From Emergomyces orientalis (taxonomy: Eukaryota > Ascomycota > Eurotiomycetes > Onygenales > Ajellomycetaceae), in contig MOWL01000004.1 of assembly GCA_002110485.1 (NCBI GenBank), forward strand, positions 124,001-188,000: a DNA stretch of 64,000 nt. The letters run 5' to 3'. A program made the translations under genes and the position numbers. The notes under the pieces were generated by a model, which was not told the DNA's origin, made no database searches, and was given only the letters and a program-made list of their open reading frames with translations. Shown in pieces: positions 1 to 13,916 of the stretch. Position 1 is the stretch's first letter; every line of letters starts with the position of its first letter.

Positions 1-1793
1 ATTAATTGTTCGAATGGGTGAAAAGGTTGTCCAAGGTCAAAATTCATATTAGCTTTCAAACCAAGTTTGACGTCGGAAATCATCGGCGAATAGTGATATT
101 GATAGAACCAAGGCCACGAGGCAACTCCGCGGTAGTAATAATAGAGAACCCACTGAAGGCCTTGCACGTAGTTTTCGGTTAACTTTCGCATTTCTTCATG
201 GTTATCCAATCCCCACCCGAATTTGGACTTGTAGTAGCTGTCCTTCCACTCTTGGAACTTGAGGTCGTACTTTTGTTCAGCTGCTTGCTGAGCTTCCTCT
301 GCCGTTGTTTCCTTCACTTTGGCATTTTCGTATCTCTTCATAACACGAACAAGGGCAATCTGGCCCTCTTCATCATCCCCATCATCTTCACCAGAGTTTC
401 CGCTGGATTGCGTCTCCTTCGATGGTAATTGCACACGCAAAAATCTATCCCCATGCTCGTTGGACACCGTAGTCCACGCAAGATGCAAATCGTCAGCTAA
501 CTGCTCCACGAATTTACGATCCCTTGCCGGTAACTTAGAGGAGAGGTCAAGAGGGACTGGTTGCCCCTCATCATTCACGGGGCGATGCGAGACATATTTC
601 TTGATTCGGCTGAAAATGTGTTTCTGCGCGGGTGAAATCGTAAAATCCTTCGCATTTTCATGCAGTTCTGAGTTTTCTAGCTCCCCTCCTTTCATTTTAG
701 ATTTGATCCAGCGGGCATCCGAAAATTCCGCTTCAAAAAAGCGGAATTCAACATCGGAAAACGAATCCAAAAGAACCCCTAGTCGCTCCAAATTGATTGT
801 TCCCTGTTCATTTATGTATCCTCCCAGTTTCGGTAAAACTTGTTTGTATACCTTGAACATCCACGCCAGCGCCCCCTCATTGATGTGTAAATTTGGCAAA
901 TTTGGCAAGAAGTCATTCCCAACGAAAAAAGCCATCAAAATGAAATCGTCGATAACCCGTTCCAAATCAAAAGGAAATTCCAAAGCGTCCTCCTCTTCCA
1001 ACTCCTGAAACTCCAGCTCTAGGTATTCCCTCACCATACAAAGATGCATGAGATAGAAATTCTGGTGCTCTAGCTCCTTGGACTTTTTCTGACTTTGCCT
1101 CCCAAACGTAACTTCTTCACGAAGCAGACAGAAATGAGGGTCGTGGCTCAGCAGTCCCAACATGATCAAGTCCGCATCCAACCCATATAAACAATGCCGT
1201 ATATCCGGGTGGTATCCTGGCTGTGCTTTCGACTGCCGGATATATTCCATAATCTTATGCTCTCCTTCACCAGGAACCTCATGGCCTGACAGAACGATCT
1301 CCACACCCTGCCATTCCACATCCTCCGAGACTTTCTTATTGATGAAATATTTCAGCTGCTGTGTCAGCTTCGCCATGAACTCGGTTCCCGGCGTTATGCA
1401 GTTGCTATCAAAGGCGTCCTCCTTGGGCATTTCGATCCCTTGCTTGATCGCCTTCTCCTTGGCCATCTCAGCATCTAACGCAGTTCGGAATCGTCGTGCT
1501 CGTTGTTGGTTCATTTTCGCGCGGGGTGCGACTCCATCAATAGCCATGAAAAACAATTGTTTCGGCTTGATCTTCCCGTATAAATGTTCTATATAGTTGA
1601 AAATAGCGATGAACATCTTATCTTCTGTCATGCGAAAGGTTGGTGAGTCCGAGTCCTTGTGGGTGCAGTTGTGGATAATGCCATTCATATCGAGGTAAAG
1701 GCAATCGAACTCGGGGATTCGGTTTTCCGCAATCAACTGCGATATTGCGGGATATCGCTCTGACATCCATCTGAAAAACTTGGGAACACCCAT
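1..1793 (-). CDS. XRN1: 5'-3' exoribonuclease 1 (N-terminal 597 codons, cut by window edge)
   Basis: This is the major cytoplasmic 5'-3' exoribonuclease, which degrades decapped mRNA in P-bodies. One uninterrupted reading frame runs from an ATG at 1793 to the window edge. The protein opens MGVPKFFRWMSERYP, as Xrn1/Rat1 proteins do. The acidic metal-binding motif YLDMNGIIH is at about residues 33-41, followed by DGVAPRAKMNQQRARRFR and SGHEVPGEGEHKIM. It continues through EGLQWVLYYYYRG-type residues (here VQGLQWVLYYYYRG) to FHPFEQL. The spacing and the absence of a zinc-knuckle insertion favour Xrn1 over the nuclear paralog Rat1. The remaining roughly 800 residues lie outside the window. The gene diverges from HAT2 across a 531-bp shared promoter. 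I see no intron in this part. Confidence 0.95.
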   Translation of the reverse strand, partial: MGVPKFFRWMSERYPAISQLIAENRIPEFDCLYLDMNGIIHNCTHKDSDSPTFRMTEDKMFIAIFNYIEHLYGKIKPKQLFFMAIDGVAPRAKMNQQRARRFRTALDAEMAKEKAIKQGIEMPKEDAFDSNCITPGTEFMAKLTQQLKYFINKKVSEDVEWQGVEIVLSGHEVPGEGEHKIMEYIRQSKAQPGYHPDIRHCLYGLDADLIMLGLLSHDPHFCLLREEVTFGRQSQKKSKELEHQNFYLMHLCMVREYLELEFQELEEEDALEFPFDLERVIDDFILMAFFVGNDFLPNLPNLHINEGALAWMFKVYKQVLPKLGGYINEQGTINLERLGVLLDSFSDVEFRFFEAEFSDARWIKSKMKGGELENSELHENAKDFTISPAQKHIFSRIKKYVSHRPVNDEGQPVPLDLSSKLPARDRKFVEQLADDLHLAWTTVSNEHGDRFLRVQLPSKETQSSGNSGEDDGDDEEGQIALVRVMKRYENAKVKETTAEEAQQAAEQKYDLKFQEWKDSYYKSKFGWGLDNHEEMRKLTENYVQGLQWVLYYYYRGVASWPWFYQYHYSPMISDVKLGLKANMNFDLGQPFHPFEQL

Positions 1794-2324
1794 ATTTGTG
1801 ACTTGTTAAAAAAAATGGATAGGAAAGCAGTAAGATTCGAGAAAATGCGAGAAGCTGTTGTGGCGTGAAGCATGGATACTAGAACAAGTAACAAGGGCAG
1901 GAACGAAATTAACCCATATAGAAAAACTCTAGAAGTGTGAAGAACAGATAAGCTCTCGGAGCTCCGAACTAAGAGGAAAACAGCGAAAGAAAAAAAACGC
2001 CTGTTAAACAGGACTGGAGTGAAAGGCTAGATTTTACTCATCTTGAAGGGATCATGCACAAGCGGCGACCATGTCACGTGATTATTTTTATCTAAAAGGG
2101 ATTAGGGCCAACTCCAAGCTCATTAACGCGACAGTCGCGTTTCCTCCTCAGTTCTTTTCCTTTGCGAACGTACATATAACAGCTGCAGCTCCGATAAGAC
2201 TCCAGGGGGCCAAAGAAGCATAGTTTATCTGATAAATCTCTTTGAAATCTCATGCGTCTTCTTTTTTAAATTAGAGCAACCTGAACGTTTGGGAAGTGCG
2301 GGCAGCTTTACTGCAAAGTTCACC
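1794..2324. promoter_or_regulatory. Bidirectional promoter region XRN1 / HAT2
   Basis: These 531 bp separate two divergent start codons. They contain a perfect palindromic E-box in the context TCACGTGAT at 2074-2082, a motif that recurs in other gene-flanking regions of this window. There is a pyrimidine-rich stretch about 2140-2165, plausible as a transcription start region for HAT2. No open frame here looks coding. Confidence 0.5.
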
Positions 2325-4021
<1,697 letters not shown>

Positions 4022-4880
4022 GTGCCTGAAAAAAGTTTTCTTGGATGAAAATGAACCTGACCTGGCTCCCTGCTGTTCCCCTGGCTTGGAGCAGTGTTAA
4101 CCCCCCCATATCTACTTGAATGAGCAATTTTCAGTGTACCTTTGGCAAGCAAAGCATTCCCCACCCAATTTCATACCTATAAATGAGCTGGGATTCTTTT
4201 GGTTTGGAAAAGGCACGCTGATCTTGCTTCCCTCGAGATGAAGGGGCATTGCTTCCGGAGTATGAATTTCATGGCTCTTTTCCGTTTCTTTATTTTTTGC
4301 TCCGTCTGTATTTGTATGTACCTGGTAGGTGGAATTTGACAAGCGGCGCTTATGCATCGGCAAGTGTAGTCTTTACCTACAGTTTCCCATTATTCCATAC
4401 CCAATATTCTTGATATTGGCTTCCGTCCATGCCTTTTTTCAACCCTTCAGAAAGAAATTCTGATTACATAAGCAGCATCCTCAAATTCACGTGGTTTTCC
4501 AGTTTCAGGCCAGCATCGGAGATTTATTATGCCGAGGATCCGCAGCCAGCGAATCAAATCTTAGTCAATCTGGGAGCCGCAACCTTGGGGCTGCGGGACA
4601 AACAAACTCTGACTATCAGATCTCGACCTTGGTATTCACCGCCGCCGCCGCAGCCAAAAAAAAATTAGACAGTGTTCAATCAATATTAACCTAAAGAGCC
4701 TGCAAGAAAATGCTTCCACATAGATAAATATTTTCACACAAAGGAACCGGAAGCCGAGAAGGAAAATCTACCTATCTTCTTCTACGGCTGCGGCTACTAA
4801 TCCAATCCATTCCCTTTGACACACTAAGGGGCGAGACGGAACGAAAAGCAAAAAAAGAAAAAAAAATTTCGGCTCGACAA
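4022..4880. other. Intergenic, HAT2 to FOL2
   Basis: The HAT2 3' region and FOL2 upstream region. Short frames at 4112-4363 and 4429-4694 have no recognisable protein character. A GCC-rich trinucleotide run sits at about 4640-4653 and an A-rich leader (4850-4866) directly precedes the FOL2 start codon. Confidence 0.5.
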
Positions 4881-6204
4881 ATGACTGGAGATTCCCCGCC
4901 ACTGGGTCCCAAGCCCAAATCCGCCGTTCCCTCCTATCTTCTAAACGGAGCAGCCTCTGTTCGCATGCCAAGTAACATGCGCGAGCGCGAGAACCTCAAT
5001 TCATCAATCAAATCTTCATTCGCCCGGAGACAGGTGGTTGATCCGGAGTTTGTGGCTCCAAAACCAGCCCCCGCAGCAGCAACGGCTACAGCGCGGGAAA
5101 CGGCAATGCCAACCGCCAATGCACTGCTCGAGAATGGGGAGAGGGAAGATCAACATCAACATATATTAGCGGAAAAGCCCAATGCTGAAAATGAAGACCC
5201 CCCCGCCGCTCGCAGACCACTCGAGAAGCCTGCCGTTCAAAGCACTACCCCTGCCGCCCCTCCTATTAAACGAAATCTTAGCGAACCGCCCCGCGATCCA
5301 AGGGATCATACAGGACCTCTAACACCGCCTTTAGGGGTTAGTCGACCTGCGAGCCCGTATACCTTGAATCCACCAATTGATTTCGATGGACTTAGTTGGC
5401 CGAGTATGTGATATTTTTATCCCTCGTCGCCTCACTGCCTAGGATTTATTGTCAATTTTATTTTTATTTCTTTTAAATTAATAACTATTGTGTGTAGGCG
5501 TCGGTACGCGCGAACGTCTCGAAGCGGCACCAGAAGAAAGTGAAAAACGAACTCAGAAACTCGCAGATGCAGTGCGGACGATACTGGAATGTATCGGGGA
5601 AGACCCGGAGCGCGAGGGCCTCCTGGGCACACCGGAGAGATACGCAAAAGCGTTGATGTATTTTACAAAGGGCTATGAAGAGAATGTGCGCGACCTGGTC
5701 AATGGTGCCGTCTTCCATGAGGACCATGATGAGCTCGTCATAGTAAAAGACATTGAAGTGTTCTCGCTGTGCGAACATCATATGGTCCCGTTTACTGGCA
5801 AGGTATGACAATTCATTCATTTTGTTCGTCCTCCATCATGGGGATAACGATCAATGGATGAGACACAGTATTACTAACTGCCTCTATTTATACACAAACA
5901 GATGCACATCGGCTACATCCCTGACCGCCGCGTCCTCGGCCTCTCTAAACTCGCCCGCCTCGCAGAAATGTTCTCGCGCCGCCTCCAAGTCCAGGAACGC
6001 CTAACAAAGCAAGTGGCACTCGCTATCGCCGAAGTGCTGAAGCCGCAAGGTGTCGCCGTGGTGATGGAATCCAGCCACCTGTGCATGGTGATGCGCGGTG
6101 TGCAGAAAACCAGCAGCACGACGACGACCAGTTGCATGCTTGGCTGCATGCGGGCGAGTGCTAAGACAAGAGAGGAGTTTCTTAGTTTGCTTAACCGGAA
6201 GTAA
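4881..6204 (+). CDS. FOL2: GTP cyclohydrolase I
   Basis: Converts GTP to 7,8-dihydroneopterin triphosphate, the first step of folate and tetrahydrobiopterin synthesis. Three exons: 4881-5403, 5498-5802 and 5902-6204 (376 aa). The junctions restore the frame as WPS/VGT and FTGK/MHIGY. The catalytic domain starts at about residue 180. Zinc ligands are seen in [13 protein letters not shown] and HLCMVMRG. Other family motifs are [38 protein letters not shown] (split across the text as IGYIP and GLSKLAR) and [10 protein letters not shown]. The C-terminal segment reads TSCMLGCMR where most homologs have a Val or Phe at the second Cys. The N-terminal ~175 residues are Pro/Ala-rich, probably disordered, as in other fungal enzymes. 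The ATG at 4881 is the first in frame and has an A-rich leader. Confidence 0.95.
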
Positions 6205-7129
6205 AACCTGAAAAATAAGAAACATGGGGCGGGTGTACAAAACGATATATATATATATATACCCCAAACCTTGGATTTTTAGAATAAAACAAACGAATGA
6301 CCAAGGAACGCACACTGATGCAGGCCATCTTCTGCCCAATCCCTGATCTCTGAACTTCGAACTTTGAACGTCGCAACGATATACCTCAAGACACCTTTTC
6401 TCCCTGATAGCTTGCAGTATACCAACTATCGTCGCATGATACAAATCCTTTTTTGCCTTCCCTTTCCCCTATTCTAATTTTCAACTCGGAGTTTTATTTG
6501 TTTTTTTTTATTTTCTAAGGGCCATTTTTCATCATAGAGGCTCCTTGGAAATTCTGGGGGTGGTTGGCTGGCATCTTCTTTTTTTGCCGTTTCAACAGGC
6601 AACTGTTATCATTATTGATTGCTCTTATTGTCATATACTGGGTTGGGTGTCGTCATTATTTCCTCTTCTGTTCCTCCATGCGGTCCCCATTCTCTTTTAA
6701 ATTTACATTTTCGCTTTTTCCGCTTTCATTTTTTTTACCTCATTTCTCGTCAATTTTTTCCTTCTTCTTCTGCTGCTTGAAGCTTCGTTGTAAAAGATGT
6801 ATTCTGGGTATAAAACCCTCAGCACTTCCTTCCCCTTATTCATTTGTTATTTCCCTCTCTATTGTCCCTTTCTTGAATCCAACTTCAAGAAAGTGACCGG
6901 TGGCAGGAGACATTTTCGGTTTGCAGTGAGAATATACATTCTCATATACAGCATTCCCTCTTTCATCCCCTAACATGTCTCCTTTCTTGACTTTGATAGA
7001 TTATGTTCCTGATGATTTTATGGGCACAGCGCCGTGATATGATGGATGTTGTTGAAAATATGTATACTTGGAATGGATGTGTGATTATGGTTTGATGACT
7101 CAACTCAATCTTTCGAGTGTTTTATTTTA

Positions 7130-7162
<33 letters not shown>

Positions 7163-8321
7163 GATTTCCCCTGGATTTTAACCGGGTGGGTCATGATGCA
7201 ATTTTTACCCTATTTTTATTTTTATTTTTGGTTTTGGTTTTATTGGATGTATTCTTGATATCAATGGCGGTATATATCTATTATAAATACATATGATATA
7301 TAACTATAGAAGAGGGGAACTGAAATGAGAAATATCTCTCTGATACAGGGTTTTTTTGGCGAAGTTATATCTGTGAGGAAAGATCTAAGGGGTGAACCAT
7401 GTTACTTGTCCCTGCGGGAGTTCTGAGGGAATGTTTGGCTGCCCAGGTGGTCTCGATGTCTTGCTGGCGCGCATGAGGAAAGCAGAGCCATAGCAACGAA
7501 ACGGGGTTCCTCGACACTTGCATTTGATTGCGGATGGAGCGTGATGTGAAGGTAAACAAAAGACTGGAGGACTTAAAATCATCCTCCAGTAGATAATCAT
7601 ATTCTATGTATCAAATATTGTTTATCACGACGCTGGACTCTAGTCCTCGTATTGACTTGCTATTCTTCTATTCTTCTATCACTGTCATCGTCATCATCAT
7701 CATCCCTTCCACTCATTCATCCGTCTATTTCTCCATCTCAGCGGCTATCATCGAGGTATTGAGTAACATCTACCAGTACCAGATATACCCTCGCTAGCCT
7801 AGTCTATCTCCTTAATTATCTCCTCTGCAGTCAGTCACATCCTTCGCTAGGTAGCGGCTTGAATGTCTATTCTGGATTTGAATCGATCCTGAATTTCAGA
7901 CGCGTGTTATAGCAAATTGGCCCCACCCCCCGTGTTTATTCGCACGCGTTTGCACAATCCCCTATTCACAGAAAAGGATCGCATTCACCAAACCCAGTGG
8001 TTCTATTTCTAGTGATGACCCTCATTCAATTATCCAGACAATAGGTACCACTGCACCCGCCCGATTCATTCATTCACTATCTCCTAAGAAAAAAGAGAGA
8101 CATTATTTAGCTGGAACCCTTGTTCCCTTCGGACCACCAGCTGAGGTCATTCTGCGCGCTATCAAGGCACGATTGCGTGCGTTTTGATACCCTTTTCTTC
8201 CTACTCTTGTCTCTTTGGATTAAGGCATTGTTGATATTGCTTAGCTTCGTTGAATCGTTGTTCTCCAGTCTGCAAGGGTTCTACTTCCAATTTTTCGCTT
8301 TCCTGTTGAGGTTGGACGAAT
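6205..8321. other. 2.1-kb intergenic stretch with simple repeats
   Basis: No supported gene. The stretch has a TA dinucleotide run (about 6245-6261) just after FOL2 and long T-rich segments, including a T homopolymer of roughly 30 nt at about 7133-7162. The downstream half probably carries the promoter and leader of the F-box-like gene at 8322. Short frames on both strands (for example 6564-6896 and 7606-7797) are low-complexity and hydrophobic by composition only. Confidence 0.5.
7133..7162. repeat. Poly-T tract (~30 nt)
   Basis: An almost uninterrupted T homopolymer in the intergenic region. It could be a nucleosome-excluding element or simple slippage expansion; nothing more can be said. 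Confidence 0.8.
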
Positions 8322-11055
8322 ATGGATCAAACGCGGAGTTATTTAACCCCTGGAAATACAGGTGTCGGACCAGGAAGCTGGGGACAGGGCAGAAGCCAGG
8401 TTTACATGCGGTATCAGGAACCACATCAGGCACAGCACCAGAACCGGCAGCAACGGCAGCAACATAGCCAGGCACAGGAGCTAGAGAACCGGAGGCTCCC
8501 GCATCCATTGGATCCACCGCTTCCGGGATTCGGTATACTTCCACGCCTAGGGGCACTGTCGCTGGAACAACAGCAGCAACAGCAGCGTCTGGAGATATAC
8601 CGATACCCATCACAAGCGCCACCGCCACACCAGTACCAGGGGGGAAATGGAACAAGACACAGAAAGTTCTCGTCATGGCCTCAAGGAGCGGAACCGCAGA
8701 TGCTTCCTCCACAAAATATAAATGGGACAGAGTCCGGAGGTGCGCACTTACAGCAGACAGGAGCCGAACACAATCCCATTCACATTGATGGCTATAGAGG
8801 GATAGAACAGGGACAGCCACCAGTGCGGAAATGTGGACGACAACGTCTCCTAAGCCTGGCAAGCTACAGCAGTGTAGATCCTTTTCAGCGGTCGAGTCAA
8901 GGCGAAAACATAGGGAATCATACGATGCACGGAATTTGGCATCTTGGCCAAGAAGAGAGTTGGACTGGCCCCAGAAGAATGCCTGCGCCCGAAACAAGAC
9001 CTGGTTGGACGCCAAATCATATGAGGTCGCAAAGCGACAATATTTATAGATTGCAAGGCGACAGACATTTCGAGGATGCTCGCGGTCCACCCTGTCACGG
9101 CGAGGTTATGCAAAGTGGTGGGTTGCAACAAATATCCGGACTCAAAAGGAATTTGCAACCGACTCAACCTGGTAATGGGCCATTTGCACTGCAACCACAT
9201 TTGGTGACGACGGGGCGCGGGGAGGATGGGGGAGGTTCCCCACCGTCAGTGCCAGAAGCTGCGTTTCTGAAACCGCGGGAACCGAATGCAAATCGTGCGA
9301 ACTCGTGGGTACAAAATTCTAATACGATATCACACCGGAACGCAACTCACGCCAACCCGGCATTACAAAGTTCCGATGGGGTGTTGCCAACAGGACATGT
9401 TTATGAATCGGTACGATCAACCCCAACTCCCGTTTCGCCAACGGCAGTAGCAGCCCTCAGGAATGGCACTTACAAGGACCCACTACTCATGCTGCTGAGA
9501 GCAGCTGAGTTGATTTTAGGCCCATTGATACCCAAAGGCATGTCCTCAAATGTAAAGGAGGCCGGTGGCGAGAAACTAACTGCAAGTCAGAAAGTGCTCC
9601 CGCTCCCCGATCGCCTCACTCTTCCACTTGAGATGAAGACGACAGACAACTTAAACGCACACGCAGATGATCGACTGGCTTTGCCAGGTCTCGTGAATCC
9701 CTGTCGTGATATAAAGGCCCTACGGTTACCGCCTTTGACGGAAGCGCTTCGGAGGGTCGATTTATATAGCGCAGGCTCCGATGTCTCTCCCACCGTACAA
9801 CAGCAGGAGATAGGCCCCAATCCCCAAAACGTAGGGCAAGCCGATCCTAAACGTCAGGGCCGCCAAAATCGATTCGCTAGCGTGTCAGAACATGTGCAAT
9901 CTAATATGTCGTCATCGGATGTTTCCCAATTTTCTATTATTAAAAAACGAAAGCTTGAGAATTGCACAGGTCAAGCCGCAGGCCAGGTTGCAGGACCTGA
10001 GAGAGTCAGATATCAATATGAGAAACGCTTTAATATTTTTCAAGAAATTCTCAAAAGACCAGAGTTGACCTTGCTCCTAGCCAAAGCATTTGCGTGTACA
10101 AGAGCTTTTGATTTTATATCGTACTTCCAGAGATTTCCACAATGTGGTGAAGACTCGTTTTACAACTATCATCCAGGCACAGGCGCGCTTACGCGCTCCG
10201 CAATCTGCGAAAATATTCCCGCCCCGCTGTTATGCAAAACTGTGCATTCCTGACCCAGGTATACGTCCCCATCCAGTTGCGAGACGTGCTGCTGTAGGAG
10301 AGATACGCAAGGTTCCATCCTTCCGCTGGCTGCTGATGGTTTGTTTTCGCGAAATGGTCTGCCATGAAATCATCACTATCCTAGCGGAGGATGGGGTCCC
10401 CGTACCCGACCGTTGCGCATCTACCATGAAAAAGATATGGCTCCTCATGGACATCCCAGATAACGCACGACGCATAGGATTAGTTCAAAACCGCGAGATA
10501 TTCACAGATATCGATCTCTTTTTCGCGACTTTGTTTTTCGTCAAGCTCGACATGCGTTTCACGGATCCAATCACCGGTAGTGGGAAGGATGGTATGCGCC
10601 GATTGCTGCTCGCACAGCCTAGCCTTTCCATGCTATGGCGGACACTGAAGCGGACAGCATTAACTAGCAAGCTAGATGTGATGCGGCTTTTCGCTCGTTG
10701 GAAATACCAGCCTCGACAGGATCAGCGGGGTTTAAGTATCTTTGGCATTCCAGCACAAGAAGTTGGCCTTGTGCAGTACCAGGGCTGGGGGCGTATGGGG
10801 AACCGAACGCCGCTGCAGAGACCAGATGAGTTGCTGCTGAAGGAATCGATACGGAGGGGGTTGGAGTTGCAGCAGAGGTATACAGATATGTTTCTTTGGG
10901 GGTATATTAATCCGAATACGATGCGGGATTACCCCCCTGTGGTGCGTCGGCGGCGGTTGGAGAGGCTGGAAGGTTTGGAGGAGATGCTTGTGCCTGAGGA
11001 GGACAGGGGGAAGGCGGAAGTTGGGAAGATTGTTTCGAGAAGAGTTAGGAGGTGA
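8322..11055 (+). CDS. Conserved fungal F-box-like protein with an apparent 1-bp frameshift
   Basis: The first frame (8322-10253) encodes a Gln/Pro/Asn-rich, probably disordered N-terminus of about 540 residues. A conserved-looking helical region then begins at FNIFQEILKRPELTLLLAK. After 10085 the protein-like sequence continues only in the next frame, to the stop at 11055. Skipping one base at 10086 gives a smooth join, AKHLRVQELLILYRTSRDFH, followed by a globular region (TRFTTIIQAQARLRAP, PSFRWLLMVCFREMV, IFTDIDLFFATLFFVKLDMRF). With the base removed the product would be about 910 aa. The layout of an F-box-like helix pair followed by an LYxxSRDFH segment resembles uncharacterised Pezizomycotina proteins; I do not recognise a function. 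Possible causes are a sequencing error, a real inactivating insertion, or an unusual very short intron ending at CTTCCAG (about 10122-10128, only ~36 nt). Confidence 0.6.
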
Positions 11056-13916
11056 TTGATGGATTCATTCATTATTATTTATTTATTTTTCTCGTTTGTG
11101 TTTTTTGTGTTTTTTATTTCTTGTTTTCATGGTATTACTGCGCTGCTTATGATGGTGGTGTTGGCCGGTTGGATTTGGCTTTCTTTCTTACCTTGCATTT
11201 TGGGTGTAATACTTGGGATTAGTCGATGGTGTGCAAGGGGAATGAAAGTCAGATAGCTCGACAAATAAGTGGTGAAGAATGAAATTGGTGGGATTAAATG
11301 TGCACTAAATTTCTGATATATCAGTCCACATTTCGGATATGCTTTAAATTGTCATAACTGGGATTAAGAGGGCAGGTTTAGCATGCTTTCAGTCCATATC
11401 ACCGTGGTACGGCGACATCGAGGCTCGTGTGTTTATTGATGGCAGGAGAAAGTTCTCGTGTTCGAGGTTGCAGATCAATATGACATGACAAATGTGACTA
11501 ATCCAGCCACGTGAATCTCCTGTTCAGGAAGGAGGAACTTGGCCCTCGTACCAACGTGCAATAGCCCAACCCTTTCAGAACAACTCTGCTCCAACTATCA
11601 CCGTCCAGCAGGCAGCTTAGCCAGTGTACCCAGGATACTACTTGGAAGAAGAGGTATTTTTGGTTCGTATCTAAGCCGAGTCCATGGTTCGATGTCTTCA
11701 TGATCCTGCCGCCCTCTTTTCTCGGATAGACTTGGCTTGGGAGTGAGTGTTTCAAACGTCTGCGAGAGCCGAATCATTTCGGGTTTTCGTGTTTGGCCGG
11801 ATGTCAACAACCGTCTACTTCTTTGGCAACACTGCACCATAGTGGACGGGTATGCTATGAGTTGGATCGGTTGAGATTTTTTAATTTTTTTTTCCACTTC
11901 TTTTCTTTCCTGGGATGGATGGGCTGGAGGTATCTTTTTGTATTCTGTAGCTGGTGACGTCGTTCAGTGTTTGCTGTCTTTCACCAAAAAAAAAACCAGC
12001 ACTTGCCCAACCCCGGGGCCCGCCCACCACTGCACAGAGCGCTCTGCATTGCTTCGATTCCGGTGAAGATACTGTCTGAGATACTGTCTGAGAAATTCCG
12101 CGACGGCTTCCGCGCCCTGATCTAGGTTGATTTTGTATCCTTGGTCGCTTGTGGATGGATAGCGTATTGAGGTGTTTGGTGCGCATATCCGGAAGTCGCC
12201 TTGCCTCGGGCTACGTTTAAACTGGAGGCTACTTACTACCTGGGGGGTTCTTTTGTCGTCGTCACCGTTCGGAGGGGTTAAAAATCGCCAGATACAGATG
12301 CCCCTATTGCTAGGTAGCGGGGAGGTTCATTGCTCAAATGAATTGTAAACAATGACCATGGCTAGTGCGCGTCTCGAACCCGCTTTATATATACATCGCG
12401 ACGCCCCATGTGCCGTCACCGATCGGCCCCGCAGTACATCTGCTTTTGACTTCAACATATCATCATATACTGGAGGAGAACGGGCTGCATATGTGCGATG
12501 GTATATGATAGGGGCATGTATACATAGGTACGTCACTAACTGCGTGTATATTCTCTCCTTACTAGACATCATCCTATCTAGCTCTGCGGCTACTACCACT
12601 GCTGCTGCTGCTGCTGGTGGACCAGAAAGTCGTCGCGCGCTATCGACCGTATATAACGGTACTTGAAGAACTAAAAAAAGAGGCGGGAATCCCTAAAAAA
12701 TATGTGCTATCGACGTCTGGATATGTGAACTCCACATCAGTCAAATGTGTGTTTGGTGAAAATTACTGCCCACCTCGCATAAATAAGGGGGAGAATCGGC
12801 ATGTTGGAATGGGATATATTGTTTCTCTTTTACATACCGTAGATAGATATGTGTGTGTGACATGACGCTGCTAAATGCAGCTGTGAAAAAGGAAAAAGAA
12901 CAGAACAAAAAAGAATATCCTGGGCACCTTCAACGATGGACTAGGAATTATTCGCAACCTGACAACCCAAAAATCGGGGGGAGAGTGAGTGTTACTGAAA
13001 AGTGATAGCCACCTGGCAGGCTCTCTGGCAAATGAAACCAAGGGCAGCGAGAAGAAAACGCATATGGGAGGGGAATATATATGGACAATCACACGGCAAT
13101 CTCTGTTATTTTGCAGTGATTAGAAACGGGAGGATGCTACCTGGGGAAATTTTTTTCCATTGCTTTTTTGGCGGGCCCTGTTGCTGGATGCCATCAATTT
13201 GGATACAATCGTAGACCTTTTTCTTCTTAACACTCGCCACTTTGCAGCAGGTGGCAGAGCTATTTACTAACTTACTGACCACCACATTATTTTAACTCCA
13301 ACGAAAAGGAACAAACTGGACAACGCCTCTCGCAAGCTACAACGACGGCTCTCAAAATTGCTCACCATCAGCTTGACGGGGCAAGATTATCGACCCGCGA
13401 GTTCATTTTAAGTCAACCAGACTCTGGCTGGCCTTGCGATTTGCTGCCTCAACACTTAGTGAGGAGAATACAACCAGCCGCCGCTATCGCCACATGGTTC
13501 TCTAGTCCCCAGAAGTTTACAGAGACCACACACTCTAACATCACAAGGATCTATCTGCAACAGTGGCGAACCTTCAAATCTGAGAATATTCTGGGGTTGC
13601 ATGTAATTCCAGATACACAGAGGGAATTAAAAAAAAAATATATATAAAAAAAAAAGAAAGAAAGAAAAGAGAGGAAGAGAAAAAATTAAAGCAGAATCAT
13701 CCAGAACCGCGCAATTGGTTTGTGTGGGCGCCCGTTGCTGACTACGGCCGACGCCAAGCCCTTTCGACGCCGCTAGTGGACGGAGGAATCTCCAGCATCG
13801 CCTGTCCTTATATTCATTCAGCACGAATATATCTCTATCAACGCCCCCCTCTCTCGACACACTGCTGCCTACCTATCCCTTCAGCCGATTCTGAACCAGA
13901 TGCCGCTAACGATTAC
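11056..13916. other. 2.9-kb intergenic stretch upstream of CTK1
   Basis: No supported gene. I see an imperfect tandem duplication of a 12-13 bp unit (agatactgtctg, about 12068-12092), a short CTG run at about 12598-12615, A-rich sequence just before the CTK1 leader (13625-13690) and an upstream short frame at 13900-13944. Frames at 11498-11897 (minus) and 12352-12666 (plus) lack protein-like character. Confidence 0.5.

Noticed and set aside
319..1596. Long plus-strand frames opposite XRN1
   Set aside because: They overlap the strongly conserved XRN1 coding sequence on the other strand and have no family features.
6564..6896. Hydrophobic 110-codon frame resembling a membrane protein
   Set aside because: The Phe/Leu/Ser content comes from T-rich intergenic sequence; no conserved motif and no splice context.
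8281..9090. 269-codon minus-strand frame opposite the F-box-like gene
   Set aside because: Antisense shadow of a low-complexity Gln/Pro-rich region; the sense frame continues into conserved-looking sequence.
12352..12666. 104-codon frame with CTG/GCT run
   Set aside because: Ends in simple repeat, no homology-like features, surrounded by non-coding sequence.
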